A model generated the notes under the pieces. The model did not search any database, was not told the origin of the DNA, and saw nothing but the letters and a program-made list of their open reading frames with translations. Shown here piece by piece: positions 1 to 8,728 of a stretch of DNA of 33,623 nt. The DNA lies in assembly GCA_001566745.1 (NCBI GenBank), contig KQ964464.1:95836-129458 (forward strand), written 5' to 3'. The number at the start of each line of letters is the position of its first letter. The first letter of the stretch is position 1. Source of the DNA: Conidiobolus coronatus NRRL 28638. Taxonomy: Eukaryota; Entomophthoromycota; Entomophthoromycetes; Entomophthorales; Conidiobolaceae. Both the position numbers and the translations under genes were made by a program.

Positions 1-842
1 AAATTTTTATTAAAAAATTTTGTCATTTATTAAGTAACGGAAATTAATACTAATAGGACCCTGTCTAAGATGAGTGTAAAATATTTTAAATGATTTGAGT
101 TTATTCAGCTCTAGTATTGATAGTATATATGTTTATTTAATCTAAACTTAAGATTAAGATTATTAAACTTATATGCTGAATTTAAAAATATAGTAATTTA
201 TATTTGCTAGCATAAGGTTCAAAATGCATTTATTAATCAAATCTAAGTTAAATATAACTATAAAACTTTATGCTTACATTCGTTATTATAGTAATCTATT
301 ATCATATATATAAATTTATAATAGTACTGTAACATATTAGAAGTCACGGTCATTATCAAAATTATACAAGTTGCTATAAATATATATAACGCATTTTTGC
401 ATCAGTTTTGCAAAATACTTTATAAATTACTATTCATAATAACATTAAAAATATATATTTATAAATTAGTTTTCATATTGCTTAGTTGTACAACTCAATT
501 TCAAAAATTTATTTTGTAACATGATATCATCAAAAATTTACTATAATATTAAATACAGATTTCTGTGTACTTTGAAAGCACTTTAGCTATACTTAAATTA
601 AAATGTAGTAGCTTCAAAAGCACTTTGAATATTTTACATATAAAAGTTATTTAATGATGACATAAAAATATTTTTGTTTGCAAAATTTATACAGTTTAAA
701 AAAGCGTGATCAATTTAAATTGGTTAACTTGCAAAATCCTTGATTTTGATTGGTTAAAGTGGCCAAATTTGAATTTGGAAATTACAGTGTGATAAGATTT
801 AAGGAAAATATTTCAATTGTTTTTTGGTGTTTTTATTTCAAT
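1..842. other. AT-rich non-coding upstream region
   Basis: No open reading frame with coding character, no tRNA-like fold and no clear repeat was seen. The stretch is almost entirely A/T with short palindromic words. It presumably contains the promoter and 5' UTR of the SR gene starting at 843, but no convincing TATA box at a fixed distance stood out. The reading frame of the SR gene is open back to 750, but only through a TTG codon; the first ATG is at 843. Confidence 0.5.
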
Positions 843-1712
843 ATGGTCAGCAGAACTACTCTTTTTGTATCTGGTTTTGGCCACTCTGTAAGAGCTGCTG
901 AGCTTGCTAAAGTTTTCGAAACTCGAGGCCGTCTTGTTAGATGTGATATTCCCGCTCCTCGTGGATATAGGGCTAGTCCTTATGCCTTCATTGAGTATGA
1001 AGACCCTAGGGATGCACAGGATGCTTTTTATGATCTCAACCGTGTTAGATTTAGAGGTCACAGTCTTTACATTCAATGGGCTAAAAATGCTCCTTCCAAC
1101 AGCTGGAGAAATGGTCGCGACCTTCCCCGCAGAAGTATTAGTCCTCAAAGACACCGCAGCCCCAGACGCAGATCTACTGACCGTAGAAGATCTCGCTCAC
1201 CTGAGCCTCGCGACTCCCACAGAAGCCGTGGTGATCGCGACCGCTCTCCACGCAGAAGAGATTCTAGAAATCTTTCTCCTCGCCGCCAACGCTCCAATTC
1301 TAGAGAAGCTTCAAGTCGCAATAGAGATGATAGAAATGAAGACGACCGCTCTCCTCGCAGAAAAGAAGACTTATCCCCCAGATCACCAAGAGATAACTCA
1401 GTTGAGCCTAAACCTGTAGACCACGAAGACGCTTCTCCCAAGCTTGAAGAACAAGAAGACTCTCAACCACAAAAGAAGAGAAGTATCGATGAGGATATTG
1501 AATCTTCTCCTAAGAAACAAATTAAAACTGAAGAAGTAGAAGTAGAAGAAGAAAAGGAAGATAAAAAGGAAATAGAAAAAGAATTAGAAAATGAAAAAGA
1601 TTCTGAAGTTAAAGTAAGTTCCAATGAAAAAGATGATATTAACATAGATAATTCTGCTAGTGCTAAAAAAGAAGTTGAATCTCAAACCGAAAATAATGAA
1701 CTTATTGACTAA
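843..1712 (+). CDS. SR-type splicing factor, Srp1-like (RRM + RS domain)
   Basis: Single-exon gene for a 289-residue nuclear pre-mRNA splicing/mRNA-handling protein. Residues about 5-80 form an RRM: RNP2 is seen as LFVSGF near the N-terminus and RNP1 as RASPYAFIEY at about residues 43-52, followed by the D-x-R-DA-DA helix typical of the family. The stretch RCDIPAPR...YAFIEYED-RDA-DA closely resembles S. pombe Srp1 (from memory). Residues about 92-180 are rich in RS/SP/RR dipeptides (RRRSRSPEPRDS and similar), as expected for SRPK-phosphorylated RS domains. The last ~100 residues are unusual, switching to a Glu/Lys/Asp-rich tail with little Ser-Arg. The start is the first ATG in frame. Long antisense ORFs here are shadows of the RS/acidic repeats. 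A GTAAGT at 1614-1619 inside the coding sequence could act as an alternative donor. Confidence 0.88.
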   Translation: MVSRTTLFVSGFGHSVRAAELAKVFETRGRLVRCDIPAPRGYRASPYAFIEYEDPRDAQDAFYDLNRVRFRGHSLYIQWAKNAPSNSWRNGRDLPRRSISPQRHRSPRRRSTDRRRSRSPEPRDSHRSRGDRDRSPRRRDSRNLSPRRQRSNSREASSRNRDDRNEDDRSPRRKEDLSPRSPRDNSVEPKPVDHEDASPKLEEQEDSQPQKKRSIDEDIESSPKKQIKTEEVEVEEEKEDKKEIEKELENEKDSEVKVSSNEKDDINIDNSASAKKEVESQTENNELID

Positions 1713-2258
1713 GAATGTGAACCTGTCTGAAGAGTCTATCGATTACTGCATATAATATCTCGATTTCCGCACTTAATAAAAATATCGAAATACAAAATCC
1801 CTCGCTTATTCCTCGAACTCGGGCCAGATACCAAACCACTCGCTCGATTCGTTTATCTTTCAAATGCTGCTTCGGCTATTTATATCGTACATTACCCTAT
1901 CGACATTAATGAAATATCTTTTCATTTCTTTTGACACACCCTATTCTTCGACGGTAGCTCCCTAACGATCTTCATTACCTCGAAACCACTCAATCCTACT
2001 CATCGTATACTACTTTCTCAGCATTTTCCCCAACTATCTTTGTCCTATCGTCACTCTCCTCTCTAATCATTCACAGCAGATCGTTTTTATTCAGCATTAT
2101 TCAGAGTAATTACATATATATTTATTATTTAGCTATTATTTATATTATTACATATTTCTTAATCCAATTAAAGTATTTTGTGTCCAATATTGATCAATCG
2201 TTTTGATCAATTTTGAATATTCAAATACTCTAATATAAATGAACATGAAATATTAAAG
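1713..2258 (+). other. CpG/TCGA-rich 3' non-coding region of the SR gene
   Basis: After the stop codon the sequence does not return directly to plain AT-rich spacer. From about 1730 to 2100 the top strand is pyrimidine-rich and dense in CG dinucleotides. TCGA occurs at 1739, 1760, 1785, 1813, 1844, 1900, 1948 and 1980. No reading frame of useful length crosses it. The likely interpretation is a long 3' UTR of the SR transcript; an independent non-coding RNA or a 5' exon of the next gene cannot be excluded. Confidence 0.5.
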
Positions 2259-2400
2259 GTAAGTTTATACACTTATATCCATAATATAAGAAAAAGATTT
2301 TGTCTTAAATATTCATAAACCGAGTTATGAATAATTAATTTAGACAATCCCTTTTTCTTATATTAATATAAATTTAAATTGATTATTTACTAACCTCTAG
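2259..2400 (+). other. Candidate intron in non-coding transcript (142 nt)
   Basis: Begins with AAAG|GTAAGT at 2259 and ends with a perfect TACTAAC branch site (2388-2394) and CTCTAG acceptor at 2400. All three signals are as good as those of the coding introns here. It lies about 550 nt downstream of the SR stop codon and 430 nt upstream of the next start codon. It could therefore be a 3' UTR intron of the SR gene, which would make that mRNA a potential nonsense-mediated-decay target, or a 5' UTR intron of the nucleotidase-like gene. It is longer than the ~50-nt coding introns because it holds a hairpin. Confidence 0.45.
2284..2363. repeat. Large imperfect hairpin inside the candidate intron
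   Basis: The left arm (2284-2318, starting ATATAAGAAAAAG and ending ATTCATAA) and the right arm (2325-2363, starting TTATGAAT and ending CTTTTTCTTATAT) are reverse complements over about 35 bp with a few bulges. The loop is about 6 nt. Pairing may continue weakly outward. It is far longer than chance AT-rich palindromes nearby. Whether it is a small transposon remnant or a functional RNA hairpin cannot be told from one copy. Confidence 0.6.
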
Positions 2401-2696
2401 CAAACAAATAAATCACAATGATTATATATAAAAAGCTAACATTAATAACTATTCATTTAAATTGGCACTATTCAACATTAACCTAATCTAAGTATATATT
2501 TTTCTGTTGTGTTTTAATTCTTAAACAGCTTATATTCTCAAACTTATAAACTGCATTTCTTTGAAAACAGTGACGAAGTAAATAGACTGTTTATTCATTT
2601 AATAATTAAGTCTAATATTTTTATTTCATCAGTATTTTTATAATGTGACGACTATTTGAAGTATTGTATAATAGGACAGGGAGTTGTTTTGTTTAA

Positions 2697-2704
2697 TATA
2701 AAAG
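2697..2704 (+). promoter_or_regulatory. Possible TATA box of the NT5DC-like gene
   Basis: TATAAAAG lies 134 bp before the ATG at 2831. It is a good match to a TATA element, but in DNA this AT-rich chance matches are common. Confidence 0.25.
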
Positions 2705-2830
2705 TGTTCTATAATCACAACAAATATATTCCCATAAATTATATCACACTAAATTGAAATCCACAAGTGCGTCACAGTAATAGTATTTTGAATTCTTTGA
2801 TCTAAAAAATAAAAATAAAAATAAATTGTT

Positions 2831-4765
2831 ATGAGAGTCACTACTCCACTGAATCGTATAAAGTCTAACATAAACCCAATAAATAGCAATGGGCTTAAAC
2901 TATATTCAACAAGTGTGCCTAAAGACTTATCAAGTTTAAAAAGTTTATACAAAAAATTAAAATTTCAAAGTTTTAATAGTGAATTTGATTTTACATTGAA
3001 AAATTACTTACCTAATATAAACAGAGTGTAAGTAGTTTAGTAAAGTATATAAAAGTATTAAACTGATAATATTTTCATTTAGTTTTACTCACAAAGAAGT
3101 AAATCTAAAATACATTCAAGTTTTTGGATATGATTATGATGTAATTTATATATTTCATTAGTCTACATTTTTAATTTTGCTTTTATAGTATACTTTGGCA
3201 AATTATACATCCGAGCTCCCAAACACAATCTACTCTCTTATTTTAAATCAGCTCGTAAATCGTCTTAATTACCCAAAACAGCTACTTGAGAAAAAATATG
3301 ATCCTTACTTCGCGATCAGAGGCTTACATTTTGGTAAATTTATTTAAGTATGGGTAGCTGAGATACTAATTTTAGTTTCTAGATGTGACAACTGGGTGGC
3401 TTATGAAAGTGGATGCGTATCACAATATCCAAGTAAATACGGTATATTTTGGGAGAGAACCTTTGGATAATACTCAAAAATTATTGGACTTACATAAAGG
3501 AACTCATATATCACCTTCGTATATGAGAGATAATCTAGTTCAGTTAAATGACATGTTTAGTTTACCTGAAATATGTTTATTAGCTGATATAATTCAATAT
3601 TTCAAAGATCAAAAAATCCAATTTCATCCACGAAATCTTTATAATGACGTTCGAGCTTGTGCCGAGTCTATCCATGCCCCTTCAGACCATATGCCACACG
3701 GAGTAGGAATCCTTCACTCTCTTATGATTAAAAACATTGATCAATATTTAAAACCAAGCCCCAAATTAGTTACTTATCTTAGTAACTTGAGAGCAAAAGG
3801 AAAGAAGACATTTTTATTAACTAATAGCGCTTATTCATTTGTGTAAGCTATATTATATCTGCATTCTAAAAATTACTTATATTTTAAATAGGGATAAAGG
3901 GCTCTCATATATCACTGGTAACAAAGATTGGCCAGAATTATTTGACGTTGCAATAGCAGGATCAAGAAAGCCTCGTTTCTATAATTGGACAATGCCATTT
4001 AGACAGCTCAATATTGATAAAAGTGTAAATTTCCACAGTACTCATTTATATTTCTAAATTTAACTTTATTTTTCAGAACGGCCAGGTTGACTTGGGACTA
4101 AATGCAGTGAGTCAATTTGAAAGAGGTCGTATTTATCAAGGTGGAAATGTAAAAGATTTTAGCAATATAACTGGATGGACTGGCCAGAAAGTATTATATA
4201 TTGGAGATCATATATACTCTGACTTGGTTGATCCCACAGCTCAAGAAGGATGGAGAACTGTAAATAAAAATATACTTATATTTCGATTGGCTAACTTTAT
4301 TTAGGGTGCTATTGTTAATGAATTGGATCAAGAAATTACGTTGTCTAATCTTCCAGAGTCAAGACACAAAGTAACATGGGTGAATAATATAGAGCATGTG
4401 CTTCGTCTTGCACAGTCTTTAAAATCGAATCAAGTATCTGATCTTGGAGAGATGAATCGCTTTATTGAGCAAATGCACAATGAAAGAAAAGAAATGAGAT
4501 TAAAACTGAAAAGAGTTGTAAATTATCAATTTGGATCAGTATTTAGAACTCATAATAATCCTTCATATTTTTCTAATAAGATTCGAACTTATGCTGATTT
4601 GTAAGAAACATAGCTTTTAATATTTATTTCATCTCTAACTAGTTCATTTTTAGATATACATCCAGATTAGATAATTTTGAGCTATATCCTGATGATTATG
4701 TATTTTACCCTAAGAGAGGCATTTTACCTCATGAATACGTAACTTTGGATCGTTCATTAAGTTAA
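2831..4765 (+). CDS. HAD-family 5'-nucleotidase-like protein, NT5DC2/NT5DC3 type, probably mitochondrial
   Basis: Exons read as 2831-3027, 3083-3140, 3189-3333, 3383-3842, 3892-4024, 4077-4259, 4305-4600 and 4654-4765 (527 residues; introns 45-55 nt with GTAA-type donors and TAG/CAG acceptors). HAD motif I is FGYDYDYT, split by the second intron at about residues 80-87. Motif II is FLLTNSAYSFVDKG, the motif III lysine is in GSRKPRFY, and motif IV is YIGDHIYSD. The body (DxxxGWLMKxDAYHxIQ, CLLADIIQYF, ELFDVAIAGSRKP, GWRTGAIVNEL, NERKEMRLKLKR, YTSRLDNFELYP) follows human NT5DC2/3. The basic, Ser/Asn-rich first ~30 residues suggest a mitochondrial presequence. Family members contain the cN-II-like hydrolase fold, but their substrates are poorly established. 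The fold and family are secure; activity is inferred. Confidence 0.88.
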
Positions 4766-5833
4766 GTTATGACCCAAGGTTTCTCTATAAATCTTCATTA
4801 ATATATTTTAATAAACTAACTGAAGTATAAATAAATTTGATACATTATCAATTTGAATGTTTCCACTGGGTTATATCAAATTATTTTGTATATATTACTG
4901 AATATTATTCAAAATTAGCAAAGCATGTTATTAACCTATTAGCTAGTACATAATAGAAATAAACTAATTATAAACTGAATCTAAGATCAAAAATGCTACT
5001 CTAATTTTGAATCACGGCTCTTACTTCAAAGTTAACTTTAATATTTTTTTGAGGGATAGTTTAATACGTGAAGCCTTTAAAATATGTATTTTAAATTAAC
5101 AAAATAAAGAGCTCTCCTATTTAAGTAATAGTATATATAATAGCTAATCGGTTTATGTAAATATACTGAGATAGCGTGAACTCTTCAGGAGCTTAAACTT
5201 AATAAAGTATTCTAAAAAGTTCTTTATCAAGAATTGGGTAAAATATAGCTACATCTTGATCATAATATTAAGATTGAATAAATATGCAAAACCTTGTATA
5301 TGGAATATACTTATTATGATTTTTTGTGCTTGCTAATGCAAATCTATATGAGTGATTCTGGTTAAAACGGGGAATATTTGTCCAAATTTTTTATATGGCA
5401 AATTTGCAATATTTTTGATTTTTAGTTGCTTAAAGCTTATTAAAGAGTAACTTTTATTAGCTAAAGTTGATAACAATATTTTAAAATGATATTATAATTA
5501 ATTCTCCTTTAAATAAGGACTATTCATCGTGAAAACTCGGTTATAATAAATTAAAATTTTGAACTGAGCTCATACAAAATCTTAATCATATCAATCAGAA
5601 TCGCGCATATTAATTAAAATAATGCAATTTATTATAATTTGGGAGTAATAAAAGACACTGGACACAAGCTTTCGATATGTACTGAATCTAGGTAAAGGTT
5701 TCAAACTAAGTCATATAATATATAATGAATTCATATCAACTTTAAAAAGGTGATTATTTTTGGTAGGGCCATAAAATAAGGATGAAGTATTAATATTTAT
5801 AGGAATAAAAAAAATACATTTAGTTTTTACTTT
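4766..5833. other. AT-rich intergenic spacer
   Basis: This is the first part of the 1.6-kb gap between the NT5DC-like gene and the first reductase. No reading frame with coding character, RNA gene or mobile element was recognised. The region immediately after 4765 is presumably the 3' UTR. Confidence 0.5.
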
Positions 5834-5848
5834 GGCGCGACCATTCAA
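5834..5848 (+). promoter_or_regulatory. Conserved upstream element, copy A (GGCGCGACCATTCAA)
   Basis: A 15-bp word, GC-rich at its left half, lies 574 bp before the start codon of the first reductase. Exactly the same 15 bases recur at 8132-8146, 597 bp before the second reductase. Surrounding sequence is not conserved between the two promoters, so this looks like a retained transcription-factor site. The factor is unknown. Confidence 0.55.
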
Positions 5849-6240
5849 TAATTTTAAATATGCCAAGCATTATCAACATTTTTAGAATTAGCATTAATTA
5901 TTAAATTTGATAACTTCGGGCGATAAATTTTTGTAAAACAAATAAAAATTTGAGTGAATTATTAAGTTCAATATATAAATTTTTAAGTTTATACAGTCCA
6001 CTCGCAAATAAACTTTACCAGTTAGCTACTATTCATATTTAGATATACTTTGGTAAATAATATTAACGCTAGCCACGAAAAGAAAGCTACTAATGAATAG
6101 TGATAGACTAATACGCCATGTCATGAAAAATTATAAAATTAGTACAATTCTAAATTTGGAACCATAATAAACATGACAAAAAGCAGCGAGAAATTTATCT
6201 AAAATAGTAACAAGATAAAAGTTACTTTAAATTCATTACA

Positions 6241-6256
6241 AATTTTATCCCGTTTA
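6241..6256 (+). promoter_or_regulatory. Conserved proximal promoter element, copy A (TCCCGTTTA core)
   Basis: AATTTTATCCCGTTTA here matches 8551-8566 upstream of the second reductase with a single mismatch. The two copies sit 167 and 178 bp before their start codons and about 75-90 bp before the TATA boxes. Retention of this block in otherwise diverged promoters suggests a shared activator site. Confidence 0.5.
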
Positions 6257-6322
6257 ACAATTTCTTCAAAAGGTGGTGTTTGATTGATTTATTTAGTCTA
6301 CATAAAAGTCCAGAATTTAAAG

Positions 6323-6330
6323 TATAAATA
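6323..6330 (+). promoter_or_regulatory. TATA box of first reductase gene
   Basis: TATAAATA, 85 bp upstream of the ATG at 6408. The second reductase (TATATAAA, 82 bp) and the bHLH gene (TATAAATG, 83 bp) show the same element at nearly the same distance, which supports all three. Confidence 0.6.
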
Positions 6331-6407
6331 GCAGTGTCTGGAATCGACCTATCAATATAAAAATATAGCTTAAGAATAACAACACTTTAAATCAAACAAC
6401 TATTAAA

Positions 6408-7478
6408 ATGGTAAACTCAACCAAAGTATTAGTAACCGGAGGAAATGGGTTCTTAGCTTTTCGCTTAGTTAGTCAATTACTTGAAAAGCAATACTATGTA
6501 ATCACTTCTGTAAGATCTCAAGATCCCAGTAAAGTTGCCAAATTACATGGTCTTCAAAAGAAATTCCCAAACCAGTTAGAATTATTCACAGCTGATTTAT
6601 TGGTGCCTGGATCTTTAGACGAGCCTATAAGTAAAGTAGATGCTATTTTCCATACTGCCACGCCTGTAATCTTTGGTAAAAATGACGATTTTGAGAATAA
6701 TATGCTAAAGCCAGCTGTTGATGGTAAATTACTAATATCGATATTTCTAATAGCATAGTAGTAACACTTAGTTTTTTAGGCTTGCAAAATGTTTTGAACT
6801 CCGCTCTTAAATCTCAAACAGTTAAAACCATTGTATTAACTTCAGCATTAATGGCAGTTTACCCTATCCCTACTCCTGTAAGAACCTATACCGAAGAGGA
6901 TTGGGCCCCAATTGATAAGCTTGAAGAGGGTCCTTATCAATACTCTAAAGTTAAAGCAGAGAGAATATTCTGGGACTTTATCGAAGCTCATAAGGATAGA
7001 TTCAGAGGTGTTGCATTAAATCCTACTTTAATCCTTGGTCCTTATACAGATTTCGAAAATGAAGTTAGCACACCTTATCAGCATAATGATACTTTTATTA
7101 TTCCCTATATAACTAGTAATGCTACTTCATACCCTGCTGGTAAGTTAATTTGTATAATTTTATATTGAATTTTTATTCTAATGATTTATAGGAAATTTAA
7201 CTCTTGTTGATGTAAGAGATGCAGCAAAAGCTCATATAGATGCTCTAGAACAGCCTCAAGCATCTGGAAGATATTTACTCTGCTCTGCTTCAATTACTTG
7301 GACTCAATTTATTGAAGCTTTGAAGAAGAATTTCCCTAATATTCAATCTCCACCTCAAATGGGAGAAGATCCAGTTGAATTACGTACCATTGACTGTACA
7401 AAAGCTAAAAAAGATTTAAAGTTTGATTTTATTCCTTACGAGAAGACTATTGCTGATACCGCTAGACAATACTTTTAA
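6408..7478 (+). CDS. NAD(P)-dependent extended-SDR reductase (dihydroflavonol reductase/Gre2-like), paralogue A
   Basis: Exons 6408-6723, 6780-7139 and 7192-7478 give 320 residues, the usual length of the family. The N-terminal Rossmann motif is VLVTGGNGFLA (residues about 7-17). The active-site triad is visible as Ser in LTSALMAVYP (about 127) and Tyr158/Lys162 in PYQYSKVKAE. ALNPTLILGP is the conserved block after the catalytic helix, and VDVRDAAKAHIDALE is the typical late substrate-domain motif. The enzyme should reduce carbonyl compounds (aldehydes, methylglyoxal-like or phenylpropanoid-like ketones) with NADPH in the cytosol; the real substrate cannot be inferred. No signal peptide. Both introns are phase 1 and sit at the same codons as in the downstream paralogue, so the pair arose by tandem duplication. 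The first intron (56 nt) contains stops in frame. Confidence 0.9.
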
Positions 7479-8131
7479 ATCGATTTATTATTGTTTCTTT
7501 ATCAAGGCTAAGTGTTTTGGTTTTATTTGATTAATAAAGATTAGTCATAGCATATACTAAAATATATTTGTTAAATTTTTGTCAATGTAAAGATAGTGTG
7601 CTATATCAAAAGTTGTAGTAATACATACTTATGATATTTATATTTAAACTAGTTTACATTTTCTGTATATTGATTTATCCTGATGTTTTGATTATTCTAA
7701 TTACCAACATATTTCAATATAACAGCATTTTTTAGTAATAAATGCCTACTTTATTAGTTAATATTAAATTCAATAACCAATAATTTTCACTATAATTAGC
7801 TATATATAATAACCACTTCTTTAAGTATTGACTAATAATTCTTTGAGTTGTTTAAATTTACTAAGCAAAATACTACCAACATTAATGAAATATATCAAAT
7901 TAGGTATGACCATATATACAATTAAACCGAGATACAAGCAGAAATAATTATAATTAATCTTAATAAGGATATTTCTTAATAAAGAATATAATTTTTAATA
8001 ATACAGTTTTGACTTAGCAATTTTCAAGCAACAATGAATATATTTAATTAGCTATTCAAAATGCATAAAGAGTGTAAAAGTAAAAATTTTAATCAAGAAA
8101 TTAATAAGCTTTATTCCACCATGTTGCTAAG
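7479..8131. other. AT-rich spacer between tandem reductases
   Basis: Contains the presumed 3' UTR of the upstream reductase and the distal promoter of the next one. No ORF, RNA gene or repeat beyond short AT palindromes was recognised. Confidence 0.5.
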
Positions 8132-8146
8132 GGCGCGACCATTCAA
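8132..8146 (+). promoter_or_regulatory. Conserved upstream element, copy B (GGCGCGACCATTCAA)
   Basis: Exact 15-base match to 5834-5848 and in the same position relative to the gene (597 versus 574 bp before the ATG). It is one of few CG-rich words in this promoter. Confidence 0.55.
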
Positions 8147-8203
8147 AGGGCTGATCTTTTAGCCACAAAGTTTATAATCAATTTCCTTAAGTTCACAAAA
8201 GTC

Positions 8204-8239
8204 AATCGGCAGCAATATTCGGTATTATTCTTGCCGATT
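8204..8239. promoter_or_regulatory. Inverted repeat AATCGGCA...TGCCGATT
   Basis: Two perfect 8-bp arms (8204-8211 and 8232-8239) flank a 20-bp centre that is itself partly self-complementary around TTCGG. It lies about 500 bp before the second reductase and has no counterpart before the first. It could be the binding site of a dimeric regulator or a cruciform-prone element. Confidence 0.35.
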
Positions 8240-8550
8240 AGTTATTTAACAATCAAAAATATTATTTTATAATAAACCTAATGAATATTAATTAATAACC
8301 ATAGCTATTATAATACCTAAACTTTTGTAGCGTCAATTGTTATTGAATTAATAAATTAATCTCGTCTTATACTATAAATTAGATTATATTTAAACAATAA
8401 TCTAATATAACAATAAGATTTGAAGTATGTTTAATGCATAAATTAGCGATTTAGTTTCCTAATTCGGAATTAAGCGAATTCAAATTTGGTTAAAAATTTA
8501 TAATTAAAATAGTGGGAAAATTTGCGTATGTAGCAAACTAAAAAATTAAT

Positions 8551-8566
8551 AATTTTTTCCCGTTTA
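8551..8566 (+). promoter_or_regulatory. Conserved proximal promoter element, copy B (TCCCGTTTA core)
   Basis: AATTTTTTCCCGTTTA, one mismatch from 6241-6256 in the paralogous promoter and at a comparable distance from the TATA box and start codon. Confidence 0.5.
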
Positions 8567-8646
8567 TACACTTAATAAATGTACTGTTTATTGGTGATGT
8601 CACACTATATAGTTTTTCAAGCTTAATAATTTTCGGAACTGTAATG

Positions 8647-8654
8647 TATATAAA
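8647..8654 (+). promoter_or_regulatory. TATA box of second reductase gene
   Basis: TATATAAA, 82 bp before the ATG at 8729. An ACTGGAAT-like word follows 10-25 bp downstream in both reductase promoters (CTGGAAT at about 6339 and about 8670), perhaps near the transcription start. Confidence 0.55.
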
Positions 8655-8728
8655 TGGGATGGAAGGGACTGGAATAAGTTATAATCAATTTTAAATAAAA
8701 AATAATCAATCAATTAACAAACTATCAA

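Noticed and set aside
750-842. Upstream extension of the SR protein by 31 residues
   Set aside because: It starts with TTG, has no RRM-family counterpart, and the first ATG (843) gives the expected N-terminus.
813-1645. Long ORFs on the minus strand and in another plus frame over the SR gene
   Set aside because: They mirror the RS and acidic repeats of the real gene; their Ser/Leu/Glu-rich translations show no domain.
3839-4057. Separate 72-codon ORF in the NT5DC-like gene
   Set aside because: It is exon 5 with read-through of the flanking introns; splicing in frame with the HAD motifs explains it.
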